Source: Methylophaga muralis (GTDB lineage: Bacteria > Pseudomonadota > Gammaproteobacteria > Nitrosococcales > Methylophagaceae). From it: DNA of 39,971 bases. Below the pieces are notes generated by a model, which saw only the letters and a program-made list of their open reading frames with translations, ran no database searches and was not told the origin of the DNA. How positions within the stretch are numbered: the first letter of the stretch is position 1; each line of letters begins with the position of its first letter. Position numbers and translations under genes: made by a program. Positions 27,101-38,583 of the stretch are shown piece after piece. The stretch is from the NCBI RefSeq assembly GCF_001720165.1, contig NZ_MCRI01000021.1:1-39971 (forward strand), read 5' to 3'.

Positions 27101-27672
27101 AATTTATTCCCAAAAAAATCAGTGAACTGGATGCACCGGAATCCAAAGGTTACCAGCGAAATGAGATCCCATTACTGACTGCCGGTTTGATAGTAGCGAT
27201 TCGCACGATGAAATCCAAAAACGGCAGTCGCATGGCATTTATTACCTTAGATGATCAGACTGCGCGGCTGGAAGTACGTGTATTTGGCGATATCTATGAA
27301 CAATATCAGAGCGTGATACAGCCCGATAAGCTGGTGGTTATTCAAGGTAAGATTGGTCAAGACAACTTCAGTGGTGGTCTTGCCGGAACTGCCGAGTCGG
27401 TTTATGACTTGCAGAAAGCTCGCGAATTATTTGGTAAAGCCGTTCAACTTACAGTGAAACAACATGGCGAAGATTCACAATGGATTGCACAAATGCAAGC
27501 TGTTATGTCACCGTTTTGTGGTGGTGTGATTCCGGTAGAGCTTAAATATCTCAACCAGGATGCCGAAGTATTGATTCGCCTGGGCCATGACTGGCAAATT
27601 ACGCCATCGGATACCCTGCTCAAAGAGCTGGCGGATCTGCCCGGAAGTGAAACTGTGACTGTGCGCTATTAA
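24187..27672 (+). CDS. dnaE: DNA polymerase III alpha subunit
   Basis: 1161 residues from the ATG at 24187, giving the family start [19 protein letters not shown]; an in-frame GTG at 24151 would add 12 unrelated residues. E. coli DnaE has 1160. Catalytic aspartates Asp401 and Asp403 ([15 protein letters not shown]) are at the E. coli positions. The N-terminal PHP domain, the [16 protein letters not shown] palm motif, [30 protein letters not shown], and the OB-fold ([18 protein letters not shown]) follow in order. The beta-clamp motif is Gln915-N-D-L-F919. It is the replicative polymerase. The gene lies between nagZ and pilU; the usual neighbours lpxB and rnhB are not here, although accA follows pilU. 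Confidence 0.98.
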   Translation: [1161 protein letters not shown]

Positions 27673-27755
27673 GTAATGAAATCGGCTTTGTCGTCTGAAA
27701 TCTATCGTGTACGATTACTGCAACTTAAACGCTTATTCTTCAAAGGATTGCTAAC

Positions 27756-28859
27756 GTGGAAATGATGCCTTATTTCAAACTGATGGCTGATAAAAATGCC
27801 TCAGATTTGTTTTTTTGTACGGCGACTGAACCGCAAGTCAAAATTCAAGGGGTGATTCGACCCGTTGGCAGCAAAAAAATGCTGACCGGAGAAGTGAAAG
27901 CGTTAGCCTATTCGCTAATGGATGAGCAACAGATCGCCGAGTTTGAAAAAACATTGGAAATGAACTTTGCGGTGCCAGTGCATGGTGTAGGTCGATTCCG
28001 GGTCAATATCTTCCGGCAGCGCGGTGAAGTATCGATGGTGATTCGCTACATCCGCATCCATATCCCCAATTTTGAAGAAATGAGTTTGCCGCCGGTGCTA
28101 GGCAGTGTAGTGATGGAAAAACGGGGTCTGATTCTGGTCGTTGGTGCCACCGGCAGTGGTAAGTCGACGACATTAGCCGCAATGATCGGTCACCGTAATC
28201 GTAATTCCGGTTCGCATATCCTGACCATTGAGGATCCGTTGGAATTTGTGCATTCACATCAACGTTCAATCGTGCAGCAACGCGAAGTGGGTATTGATAC
28301 TCTGTCATATGAAAATGCCTTGAAAAATGCATTACGTGAAGCGCCGGATGTGATCCTGATTGGTGAGATCCGTGATATGGATACCATGAAGCACGCCATC
28401 AATTACTCTGAAACTGGTCATCTTTGTTTGGCCACTTTGCACGCCAATAATGCGAATCAGGCATTGGATCGCATCATTAACTTTTTCCCGGAAATGATGC
28501 ATCGGCAGATCCTGATGGATTTATCGCTGAATCTGCGAGCAATTATTTCGCAACGTTTATTACCGTCGGTTGAAGATGGAAAATTGGTACCCGCAGTAGA
28601 AGTGATGCTCAGTTCACCGTATATCGCTGAATTGATTAATAAAGGTCAGATCAGCGCGATTAAAGATGCCATGAAAGAAAGCAGTGAACCCGGCACTATT
28701 ACCTTTGATCAGGCTCTGCTGGCTTTGTATCGGGAAGGCAAAATTTCTCAAGAAGATGCACTGCGTAATGCCGATTCACGTAATGACTTGAGTCTGGAAA
28801 TCCGCATGGGGGCATCCCACGATGATAATGATTCGGATGATGAATTAATCCTCAGCTGA
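27756..28859 (+). CDS. pilU: Type IV pilus retraction ATPase PilU
   Basis: 367 residues. The GTG start is set by AAAGGA eight bases upstream; it gives MEMMPYFKLMADKNASDLF, which parallels the PilU N-terminus MEFEKLLRLM. Secretion ATPase domains: Walker A GATGSGKST near residue 130, the Asp box ILTIEDPLEFVH, Walker B VILIGEIRDMDT, and the His box HLCLATLHANNANQALDRIINFFP. The C-terminal extension ending in an acidic tail (HDDNDSDDE) is typical of PilU rather than PilT. PilU works with PilT to pull back type IV pili; pilT is not adjacent here. A 22-bp inverted repeat follows the stop codon. Confidence 0.93.
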   Translation: MEMMPYFKLMADKNASDLFFCTATEPQVKIQGVIRPVGSKKMLTGEVKALAYSLMDEQQIAEFEKTLEMNFAVPVHGVGRFRVNIFRQRGEVSMVIRYIRIHIPNFEEMSLPPVLGSVVMEKRGLILVVGATGSGKSTTLAAMIGHRNRNSGSHILTIEDPLEFVHSHQRSIVQQREVGIDTLSYENALKNALREAPDVILIGEIRDMDTMKHAINYSETGHLCLATLHANNANQALDRIINFFPEMMHRQILMDLSLNLRAIISQRLLPSVEDGKLVPAVEVMLSSPYIAELINKGQISAIKDAMKESSEPGTITFDQALLALYREGKISQEDALRNADSRNDLSLEIRMGASHDDNDSDDELILS

Positions 28860-28868
28860 GCGTAACCA

Positions 28869-28930
28869 TAGGGCTTGCTGATCTTTCATAGTCGTCAGCA
28901 GTGGAAGATATGAAAGATCAGCAAGCCCTA
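28869..28930. repeat. 22-bp perfect inverted repeat with 18-base loop
   Basis: Arm one 28869-28890 (begins TAGGGCTTGCTGATC), arm two 28909-28930, exact reverse complement over 22 bases, loop of 18 bases at 28891-28908. No T-run follows on either strand, so it is not a classical intrinsic terminator. It starts nine bases after the pilU stop and ends seven bases before the accA -10 box, so it covers the place where the -35 of accA should be. Confidence 0.9.
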
Positions 28931-28937
28931 GTGCGTG

Positions 28938-28943
28938 TATAAT
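28938..28943 (+). promoter_or_regulatory. Candidate -10 box of accA promoter
   Basis: A perfect TATAAT lies 31 bases before the accA start. No -35 hexamer of quality is found at 16-18 bases upstream; that position falls in the second arm of the inverted repeat (28909-28930). Transcription would start near 28950. Confidence 0.5.
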
Positions 28944-28974
28944 CGACCTATTTTGATTCGAAGGTAATTTTGTA

Positions 28975-29931
28975 ATGCAGTTGAATTTCCTTGACTACGA
29001 GCAGCCTATTGCCGAGCTGGAAGCTAAAATCGACGAACTTCGCTACATGAGCAATGACAGCGATCTGAATATCACTGAAGAGATTCAGAAGCTGAAGGAA
29101 AAAAGTGAATCGCTGACGCGCTCCATTTTTTCCGGATTAACGCCATGGCAAGTTACTCAAATGGCGCGCCATCCACAGCGCCCTTACACATTTGATTACA
29201 TCAAACATCTGATTACCGACTTTGAAGAACTGCATGGCGATCGTGCCTACGCAGATGATCAAGCATTAATTACCGGAATGGGCCGTTTTAATGGTCAACC
29301 AGTCATTGTGATTGGTCATCAGAAAGGCCGTGATACCAAAGAAAAAGTGGCGCGTAATTTTGGTATGCCACGTCCAGAAGGTTATCGAAAAGCATTACGA
29401 GTAATGAAACTGGCCGAACGTTTCGGCATGCCGGTATTAACCTTTATTGATACGCCAGGCGCCTATCCTGGTATCGGTGCAGAAGAGCGTGGCCAAAGTG
29501 AAGCCATCGCCCGAAACCTATTTGAAATGGCTAAATTAAAAACGCCAATCATCAGCACCGTTATCGGTGAAGGTGGTTCTGGCGGTGCTTTGGCTATCGG
29601 TGTTGCTGACCATCTGATGATGCTGCAATACAGTATTTATTCAGTTATTTCACCTGAAGGTTGTGCATCAATCCTGTGGAAGAGTGCTGAAAAAGCTTCA
29701 GATGCGGCTGCAACGCTTGGTGTGACGTCAGACCGATTGAAATCTCTGGGACTGATTGATGAGATTGTCAAAGAGCCATTAGGCGGGGCGCATCGTGATC
29801 CAGAAGCATTGATGGCCAATATCAAGACGGCAATCGATAGCCAACTGAAACAATTAAAAGCGATGCCGGTAGATGAACTGGTTAAACGCCGCCAACAACG
29901 TTTGCTTGCTTATGGTGCTTTTGAAGGTTAG
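28975..29931 (+). CDS. accA: Acetyl-CoA carboxylase carboxyltransferase alpha subunit
   Basis: 318 residues, within one of the E. coli protein (319). With AccD it transfers carboxyl from biotin to acetyl-CoA, the first step in fatty acid synthesis. Typical N-terminus [23 protein letters not shown]; the crotonase-fold core carries [61 protein letters not shown] and [15 protein letters not shown], the oxyanion region. It is followed by tilS after 35 bases, a common gammaproteobacterial order. Confidence 0.98.
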   Translation: MQLNFLDYEQPIAELEAKIDELRYMSNDSDLNITEEIQKLKEKSESLTRSIFSGLTPWQVTQMARHPQRPYTFDYIKHLITDFEELHGDRAYADDQALITGMGRFNGQPVIVIGHQKGRDTKEKVARNFGMPRPEGYRKALRVMKLAERFGMPVLTFIDTPGAYPGIGAEERGQSEAIARNLFEMAKLKTPIISTVIGEGGSGGALAIGVADHLMMLQYSIYSVISPEGCASILWKSAEKASDAAATLGVTSDRLKSLGLIDEIVKEPLGGAHRDPEALMANIKTAIDSQLKQLKAMPVDELVKRRQQRLLAYGAFEG

Positions 29932-29966
29932 AGCCTGTTGAACGTGAATCTCCTTAGATTTTCCAA

Positions 29967-31310
29967 GTGTCTTTTGACACAAAATTAGTGATTAAAACGA
30001 TCCGCAAACTCTGCGGATCGTCTACTTTATGGGTAGCCTATAGCGGCGGAATGGATTCCCATGTGTTGCTGCATCTATTGGCACAACATCGTAGTCAATT
30101 TCCTCACACTATCCAGGTGGTACATGTCGACCATCAATTGCAATCCCAATCAGCCGATTGGGCAGAGCATTGCCAAAAGATTGCTGAATCCTTACAACTG
30201 CCATTTCATTCTCTGAAAGTTAACGTGACTGATATTAGACAGTCGGGACTTGAATCGGCCGCCCGCAGTGCTCGCTATGACGCAATCGCTAAACTGATCA
30301 ACGACGATGGCATTTTGCTGACTGGCCAGCATTTACAAGATCAGGCTGAAACCTTGATGCTGCAATTACTACGCGGTGCCGGAAATCGCGGCTTAGGTGC
30401 GATGAAAGCTATGTCGGTGTGGCAAACCATGAGAATTGTCAGACCCTTGTTAGCTATCTCTCGTGAAGATCTATTGGAATACGCCAACGCCCATCAGTTG
30501 CAGTGGATTGAAGATCCCAGTAATCAAAATACCGAGATAAATCGTAATTATTTACGGCATCAAGTTTGGCCGTTGCTACAAAACCGTTGGCCTGCCATCA
30601 ATCAAAATCTGGCACGTTCCGCGCAAAACCTGCAGGAAAGCCAAACTCTGCTAGATGAGTTGGCGCAGGAAGATTTGCTTAAGCTCGAAGCGGATCTGCA
30701 AGACGGCAGTTTAAGCATAGATAAATTGCTGATGTTAAGCGAACCGCGACAGCGTAATGTGCTGCGATTTTTTATGGCCAAGTTGAATATGGCACTGCCA
30801 TCGCGGATAAATTTACAACGCATTTTGGATGAAGTTTGCTTGGCTGCTATCGATGCTCAACCGCAGGTTATTTGGCATGAATATGTTGCTAGACGCTATC
30901 AAAACAGGTTATACCTGAACAGCTCGTTATTACTCTCTCCAATATGTTCATCAGAGCAGATCAACAATCAATTACCAAGATTGTTGGATGGACAGCATCG
31001 ACTAGTCTGGAAGACAGAACAGGGCAAGGGAATTCGTGCAGAATTATTTAGCGCCGGTCTGACATTAAAAAATCGTCAAGGTGGTGAAAAAATCCAGCTG
31101 GCAGGGAAGGCACATCATCAAACTTTGAAAAAATTATTTCAGCATTGGCAAATCCCGACTTGGCAACGCGACAGCATCCCTTTGTTATTTGCAGATCAGC
31201 AGTTAGTCGCAATTGTCGGTTATGGGTGTGCTGAAATAGCTAAGCCACAATCTGACCAAACGGGCTGGGTACCGATGATAGAGCGTATTTGTCAGGGAGA
31301 TTTTGATTGA
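29967..31310 (+). CDS. tilS: tRNA(Ile)-lysidine synthase
   Basis: 447 residues. It puts lysine on C34 of the minor isoleucine tRNA (CAU), using ATP, so that it reads AUA. The PP-loop SGGMDS is at residues 26-31; HVDHQLQSQSADWAEHC, LLTGQHLQDQAETLMLQLLRGAGNRGLGAM and IEDPSNQN follow. The C-terminal substrate-binding domain (GIRAELFSAG, KKLFQHWQIPTWQRDSIPLLF) is present. The GTG start at 29967 has only a weak ribosome site; a second GTG at 29988 would remove seven residues. Confidence 0.95.
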   Translation: MSFDTKLVIKTIRKLCGSSTLWVAYSGGMDSHVLLHLLAQHRSQFPHTIQVVHVDHQLQSQSADWAEHCQKIAESLQLPFHSLKVNVTDIRQSGLESAARSARYDAIAKLINDDGILLTGQHLQDQAETLMLQLLRGAGNRGLGAMKAMSVWQTMRIVRPLLAISREDLLEYANAHQLQWIEDPSNQNTEINRNYLRHQVWPLLQNRWPAINQNLARSAQNLQESQTLLDELAQEDLLKLEADLQDGSLSIDKLLMLSEPRQRNVLRFFMAKLNMALPSRINLQRILDEVCLAAIDAQPQVIWHEYVARRYQNRLYLNSSLLLSPICSSEQINNQLPRLLDGQHRLVWKTEQGKGIRAELFSAGLTLKNRQGGEKIQLAGKAHHQTLKKLFQHWQIPTWQRDSIPLLFADQQLVAIVGYGCAEIAKPQSDQTGWVPMIERICQGDFD

Positions 31311-35217
<3,907 letters not shown>

Positions 35218-35227
35218 TATTCGCTGC

Positions 35228-35514
35228 ATGAAAACAGTACTTATTGTACTGACCTTTATATTTGTGATGCTGCAATATCGTTTGTGGCTCAGCATGATGG
35301 CTTGCCGGCTTTATTGCGTTTGCATCACACAGTAGAAAAGCAACGAGTTGATAATTCTAAGTTAGAAGAACGCAATCAGGTGTTAGCTGCTGAGGTTGCT
35401 GATTTGAAAAGTGGCCTCGATGCGCTTGAAGAACGTGCTCGTAGTGAACTGGGTATGGTGAAACCCGAAGAAACTTTTTTTCATATCATCGATATACCTG
35501 AAAATGAGCAGTAA
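35228..35514 (+). CDS. ftsB: Cell division protein FtsB, frameshifted
   Basis: FtsB, a small bitopic protein of the divisome, works with FtsL and FtsQ. The normal N-terminus is read from the ATG at 35228 (MKTVLIVLTFIFVMLQYRLW, membrane helix ending in the family's L-Q-Y-x-L-W), but that frame then meets a stop at 35333-35335. The rest of the protein (AQHDGLPALLRLHHTVEKQ, coiled coil with EERNQVLAAEVADLKSG and ERARSELGMVKPEETFFHII) is in the frame of 35284, two bases on. Adding one base near 35287-35290 restores about 95 residues, normal for the family. As ftsB is essential, a sequencing or assembly error is the likeliest cause. It overlaps ispD by 11 bases. Confidence 0.85.
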
Positions 35515-36214
35515 AGTCTGGGCAATTGTCCCGGCGGCGGGGATCGGCAGCAGGATGCAAGCCGATCGCCCAAAACAATATTTATTGTTGAATAATCGTC
35601 CGGTTATTTTTCATACCTTAAGCCGTTTGGTCAGCCATCCGCAAATTGAAGGGGTTGTTATTGCCTTATCAGCAAATGATCCTTATTGGCCTTCTTTGAA
35701 TTTACCCGCTGATTGGCCGGTTCACACCACGATAGGCGGCGATGAGCGGGCAGATTCAGTCAGCAATGCTTTACGGTTGTTACAGAACCTGACGGATACA
35801 AATCCATGGGTGTTAGTACATGACGCAGCGAGACCCTGCATCAGACATAGTGATATTGATGCCATGTTGCAACAACTAGGCAATGATCCTGTCGGTGGAA
35901 TTTTAGGTGTGCCGTTAACCGAAACCGTTAAGCGGGTTGATGCCAATAATCACATCGAAGCTACAGTTGATCGTAGTGGTCTATGGCGGGCTGCTACGCC
36001 GCAGATGTTTCGTTTAATGGCGTTGTCTGAAGCATTAACTCAGGCCAGACAAGCCAATATCAATGTTACTGATGAAGCCAGCGCAATGGAGTTTATGGGT
36101 TTGAACCCTAAAATTGTTGCCGGTCATGCTGACAATATCAAAATTACCTTGCCGCAGGATCTGGCATTAGCCGCGTTATTTTTACAGCAACAGGAAAATG
36201 GAGAAGCTGCGTGA
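35504..36214 (+). CDS. ispD: 2-C-methyl-D-erythritol 4-phosphate cytidylyltransferase
   Basis: 236 residues, same as E. coli. It makes CDP-methylerythritol from CTP in the non-mevalonate isoprenoid pathway. The nucleotide-binding start [19 protein letters not shown] carries the catalytic Arg and Lys; VHDAARPCI and [12 protein letters not shown] follow, then the [14 protein letters not shown] motif and [11 protein letters not shown]. Both neighbours overlap: ftsB by 11 bases upstream and ispF by GTGA downstream. Confidence 0.97.
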   Translation: MSSKVWAIVPAAGIGSRMQADRPKQYLLLNNRPVIFHTLSRLVSHPQIEGVVIALSANDPYWPSLNLPADWPVHTTIGGDERADSVSNALRLLQNLTDTNPWVLVHDAARPCIRHSDIDAMLQQLGNDPVGGILGVPLTETVKRVDANNHIEATVDRSGLWRAATPQMFRLMALSEALTQARQANINVTDEASAMEFMGLNPKIVAGHADNIKITLPQDLALAALFLQQQENGEAA

Positions 36215-36693
36215 GAATTGGTCATGGCTATGATGTACATCGGTTTGCTGAAAACTGCGCGTTAATTATAGGCGGGGTGACAATTCCGCATACGCATGGC
36301 CTGGAAGCCCACTCTGATGGTGATGTTTTGATTCATGCGATATGTGATGCCTTATTAGGCGCTGCCGGTTGGTGGGATATCGGTCACCATTTTCCGGATA
36401 CGGATATGGCTTTCGCAGGCATTGATAGTCGGGTGTTATTACGCCGGGTTTATGATGATTTGGCTGCTGCTGGTTGGCAGGTTGGCAATGTCGATACAAC
36501 GGTAGTCGCTCAGGTTCCAAAATTAGCGCCATTTATCCCACAAATGCGTGAGTTGCTGGCCAGTGATCTGCAGATTGATCCCAGTTCAATTAATATCAAA
36601 GCTACTACTACCGAAAAACTCGGATTTGCAGGGCGCAAAGAGGGTATTGCTGCTCATGCTGTTGCGCTTATTAAAAAGGTTGAATCGGTTTGA
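36211..36693 (+). CDS. ispF: 2-C-methyl-D-erythritol 2,4-cyclodiphosphate synthase
   Basis: 160 residues, starting with GTG that overlaps the ispD stop. It acts two steps after IspD in isoprenoid synthesis. Metal ligands Asp8 and His10 are in [10 protein letters not shown] and the third His in [19 protein letters not shown]; the family pattern [25 protein letters not shown] and [21 protein letters not shown] is complete. The stop overlaps the TTG start of truD. Confidence 0.97.
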   Translation: MRIGHGYDVHRFAENCALIIGGVTIPHTHGLEAHSDGDVLIHAICDALLGAAGWWDIGHHFPDTDMAFAGIDSRVLLRRVYDDLAAAGWQVGNVDTTVVAQVPKLAPFIPQMRELLASDLQIDPSSINIKATTTEKLGFAGRKEGIAAHAVALIKKVESV

Positions 36694-37772
36694 AACATTT
36701 TGATTATTTATCATTGCCGCGCCAATCTGACAGTGCAGCAACTTGCAGTGGTCAATTGCGTGAAAAAGCAGTTTATTTTGAAGTGGAAGAACATCTGCCA
36801 TTTTCGCCTGAAGGCGAAGGTTCACACGTCTGGTTATACGTGCAGAAAACCGATACCAACACGGATTGGCTGGCGCAGGAAATAGCCCGATTTGCAGGTG
36901 TTTCACCCGTTGCGGTTGGCTATGCCGGACTTAAAGATCGCCATGCGGTGACTTCGCAATGGTTCAGTGTCAACTTACAAGGCTTGCCGGAACCAGACTG
37001 GCTGGCGTTTGAAAATGAACAAATCAAAATCATTAAAGCTGTACGGCATAGCAAAAAATTAAAACGCGGCGCGCTGGCTGGCAATCGTTTTCGATTGCGT
37101 TTAACTAATATCACCGGCGATGCGGCTATCTGGGAAAAGAATCTGCAAACAATTGCCGAGCAGGGTGTACCAAATTATTTTGCTGAACAACGCTTTGGTC
37201 ATTTTGGCAATAATCTGAAAAAAGCCGATCAATGGTTCACCGAAGGCACCGAACCGAAAAAGCGTAATCAACGCAGTATCATTATTTCCGCTGCGCGTTC
37301 ATGGTTATTTAATCTGGTAATGGCTGAACGTATTCGTCAAAACAACTGGAACCAAATGCTGGCAGGTGATGTGATGTTACTGGCCGGTACCCGAGCCAGT
37401 TATTTTGTCGCAGAAAGCAAAGATGATGTGCTTGAACAGCGGATCAAGGAAATGGATATTCATCCAACCGGTCCTTTATGGGGGAAAGGTGAGGCTATCA
37501 GTAAAGGCGATACGCTTGCTCTGGAACAATCGGTTTTGGCTAACTGGCAAGATTGGCAGCAGCAATTGGAAAAGCTGGGCTTAAGTCAGGAACGCCGAGC
37601 ATTGCGATTATTCCCACAGAATTTTCAATGGCAATTTATCAACGAGAGCAGTTTACTGTTAGAGTTTGAGTTGGGGCCGGGAAGTTATGCCACGGCTGTA
37701 CTGCGCGAACTCGCTGAAATTCAGGATATGTCGCAAAAAATTTCCACAGCATCTCCGGGTCTGAACGAATAA
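36690..37772 (+). CDS. truD: tRNA pseudouridine(13) synthase TruD
   Basis: 360 residues. It makes pseudouridine 13 in tRNA-Glu. The catalytic Asp is in [17 protein letters not shown]; the following [33 protein letters not shown] and the insertion domain are typical. The start is a TTG overlapping the ispF stop (TTGA), needed to include the FDYLSLP that matches the E. coli N-terminus. In many gammaproteobacteria surE, pcm and nlpD follow; here a DUF1223 gene does. Confidence 0.94.
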   Translation: MKHFDYLSLPRQSDSAATCSGQLREKAVYFEVEEHLPFSPEGEGSHVWLYVQKTDTNTDWLAQEIARFAGVSPVAVGYAGLKDRHAVTSQWFSVNLQGLPEPDWLAFENEQIKIIKAVRHSKKLKRGALAGNRFRLRLTNITGDAAIWEKNLQTIAEQGVPNYFAEQRFGHFGNNLKKADQWFTEGTEPKKRNQRSIIISAARSWLFNLVMAERIRQNNWNQMLAGDVMLLAGTRASYFVAESKDDVLEQRIKEMDIHPTGPLWGKGEAISKGDTLALEQSVLANWQDWQQQLEKLGLSQERRALRLFPQNFQWQFINESSLLLEFELGPGSYATAVLRELAEIQDMSQKISTASPGLNE

Positions 37773-37799
37773 AAACCAGTTGATCTGAAGGAGGCTGAT

Positions 37800-38576
37800 A
37801 TGAAGCTGTCTGTAGATAAACTATTTTGGCTGACATTGGTTTTATTGCCATTAACCGCTCATGCAGAACGCTGGCATGCCGTTAGTGATCCCAAACATAC
37901 CGCAGTACTGGAATTATTTACTTCAGAAGGTTGTGGCAGTTGCCCTCCTGCCGAACGCTGGTTATATCAACAACAGCAAAATAATACTGAGCTTAACTAT
38001 ATTGTTTTAGGTTTTCATATTGATTATCTGAATGATCAAAAAGGCTGGGTCGATGCTTTTGCCAAACCGGCCTTTTCCGAACGGCAGAAGCAATTAGCGT
38101 TATTGAATCGCTATCAGACCATTTACACGCCGGAATTTGTGCTCAGTGGCGAATCGTTGCCAAATTGGCGGGAAAATCTGCAGGAGGCTGTCAGTTTTCT
38201 TAATGAGTTTGATGCCCAGGCAAAGATTCGTTTATCAGCTTATCGGATTGATGATGCGTTAATGATCGACAGTCGCAGTCAGGTGACTGGAGATGAAAAC
38301 CGTCAGCACAGCAAGTTGTATATTGCGATCATTGAAGATGATGTGAGCAGTAAAGTGCTTGGTGGCGACAATGCCGGAAAGACTTTCAATCACCAGAATT
38401 TGGTGCGTGAATGGTTAGGGCCGTTTGCCCTCGAGACATCCGGTGAAACATTTATCGAACATCAGGTGAAACTTATGCCTGAATGGCAGCAGGACAAATT
38501 GAAACTAGTGGCACTTATTCAGAATTTATCCGATGGCTATATTTTACAAGCCGTGGAATTACCCTTAACACAATAG
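37800..38576 (+). CDS. Exported DUF1223 thioredoxin-fold protein
   Basis: 258 residues. A strong GAAGGAGG ribosome site precedes the ATG. Signal peptide to about residue 22 (LFWLTLVLLPLTAHA, cleavage before ERWHAV). The DUF1223 signature is VLELFTSEGCGSCPPAERWL with the redox pair Cys45-G-S-Cys48, followed by VLGFHIDYLNDQKGWVDAFAKPAFSERQ. The fold is thioredoxin-like and the protein should act in the periplasm, but the family's substrate is not known to me. It lies 27 bases after truD and seven before cysG; any link to either is unclear. Confidence 0.88.
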   Translation: MKLSVDKLFWLTLVLLPLTAHAERWHAVSDPKHTAVLELFTSEGCGSCPPAERWLYQQQQNNTELNYIVLGFHIDYLNDQKGWVDAFAKPAFSERQKQLALLNRYQTIYTPEFVLSGESLPNWRENLQEAVSFLNEFDAQAKIRLSAYRIDDALMIDSRSQVTGDENRQHSKLYIAIIEDDVSSKVLGGDNAGKTFNHQNLVREWLGPFALETSGETFIEHQVKLMPEWQQDKLKLVALIQNLSDGYILQAVELPLTQ

Positions 38577-38583
38577 AAGTAAG

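Noticed and set aside
27756-28859. PilT
   Set aside because: The N-terminus, the spacing of the motifs and the acidic C-terminal extension follow PilU more closely.
28869-28930. Rho-independent terminator for pilU or accA
   Set aside because: Despite a perfect 22-bp stem there is no T-run on either side, and the loop is long; kept as a repeat instead.
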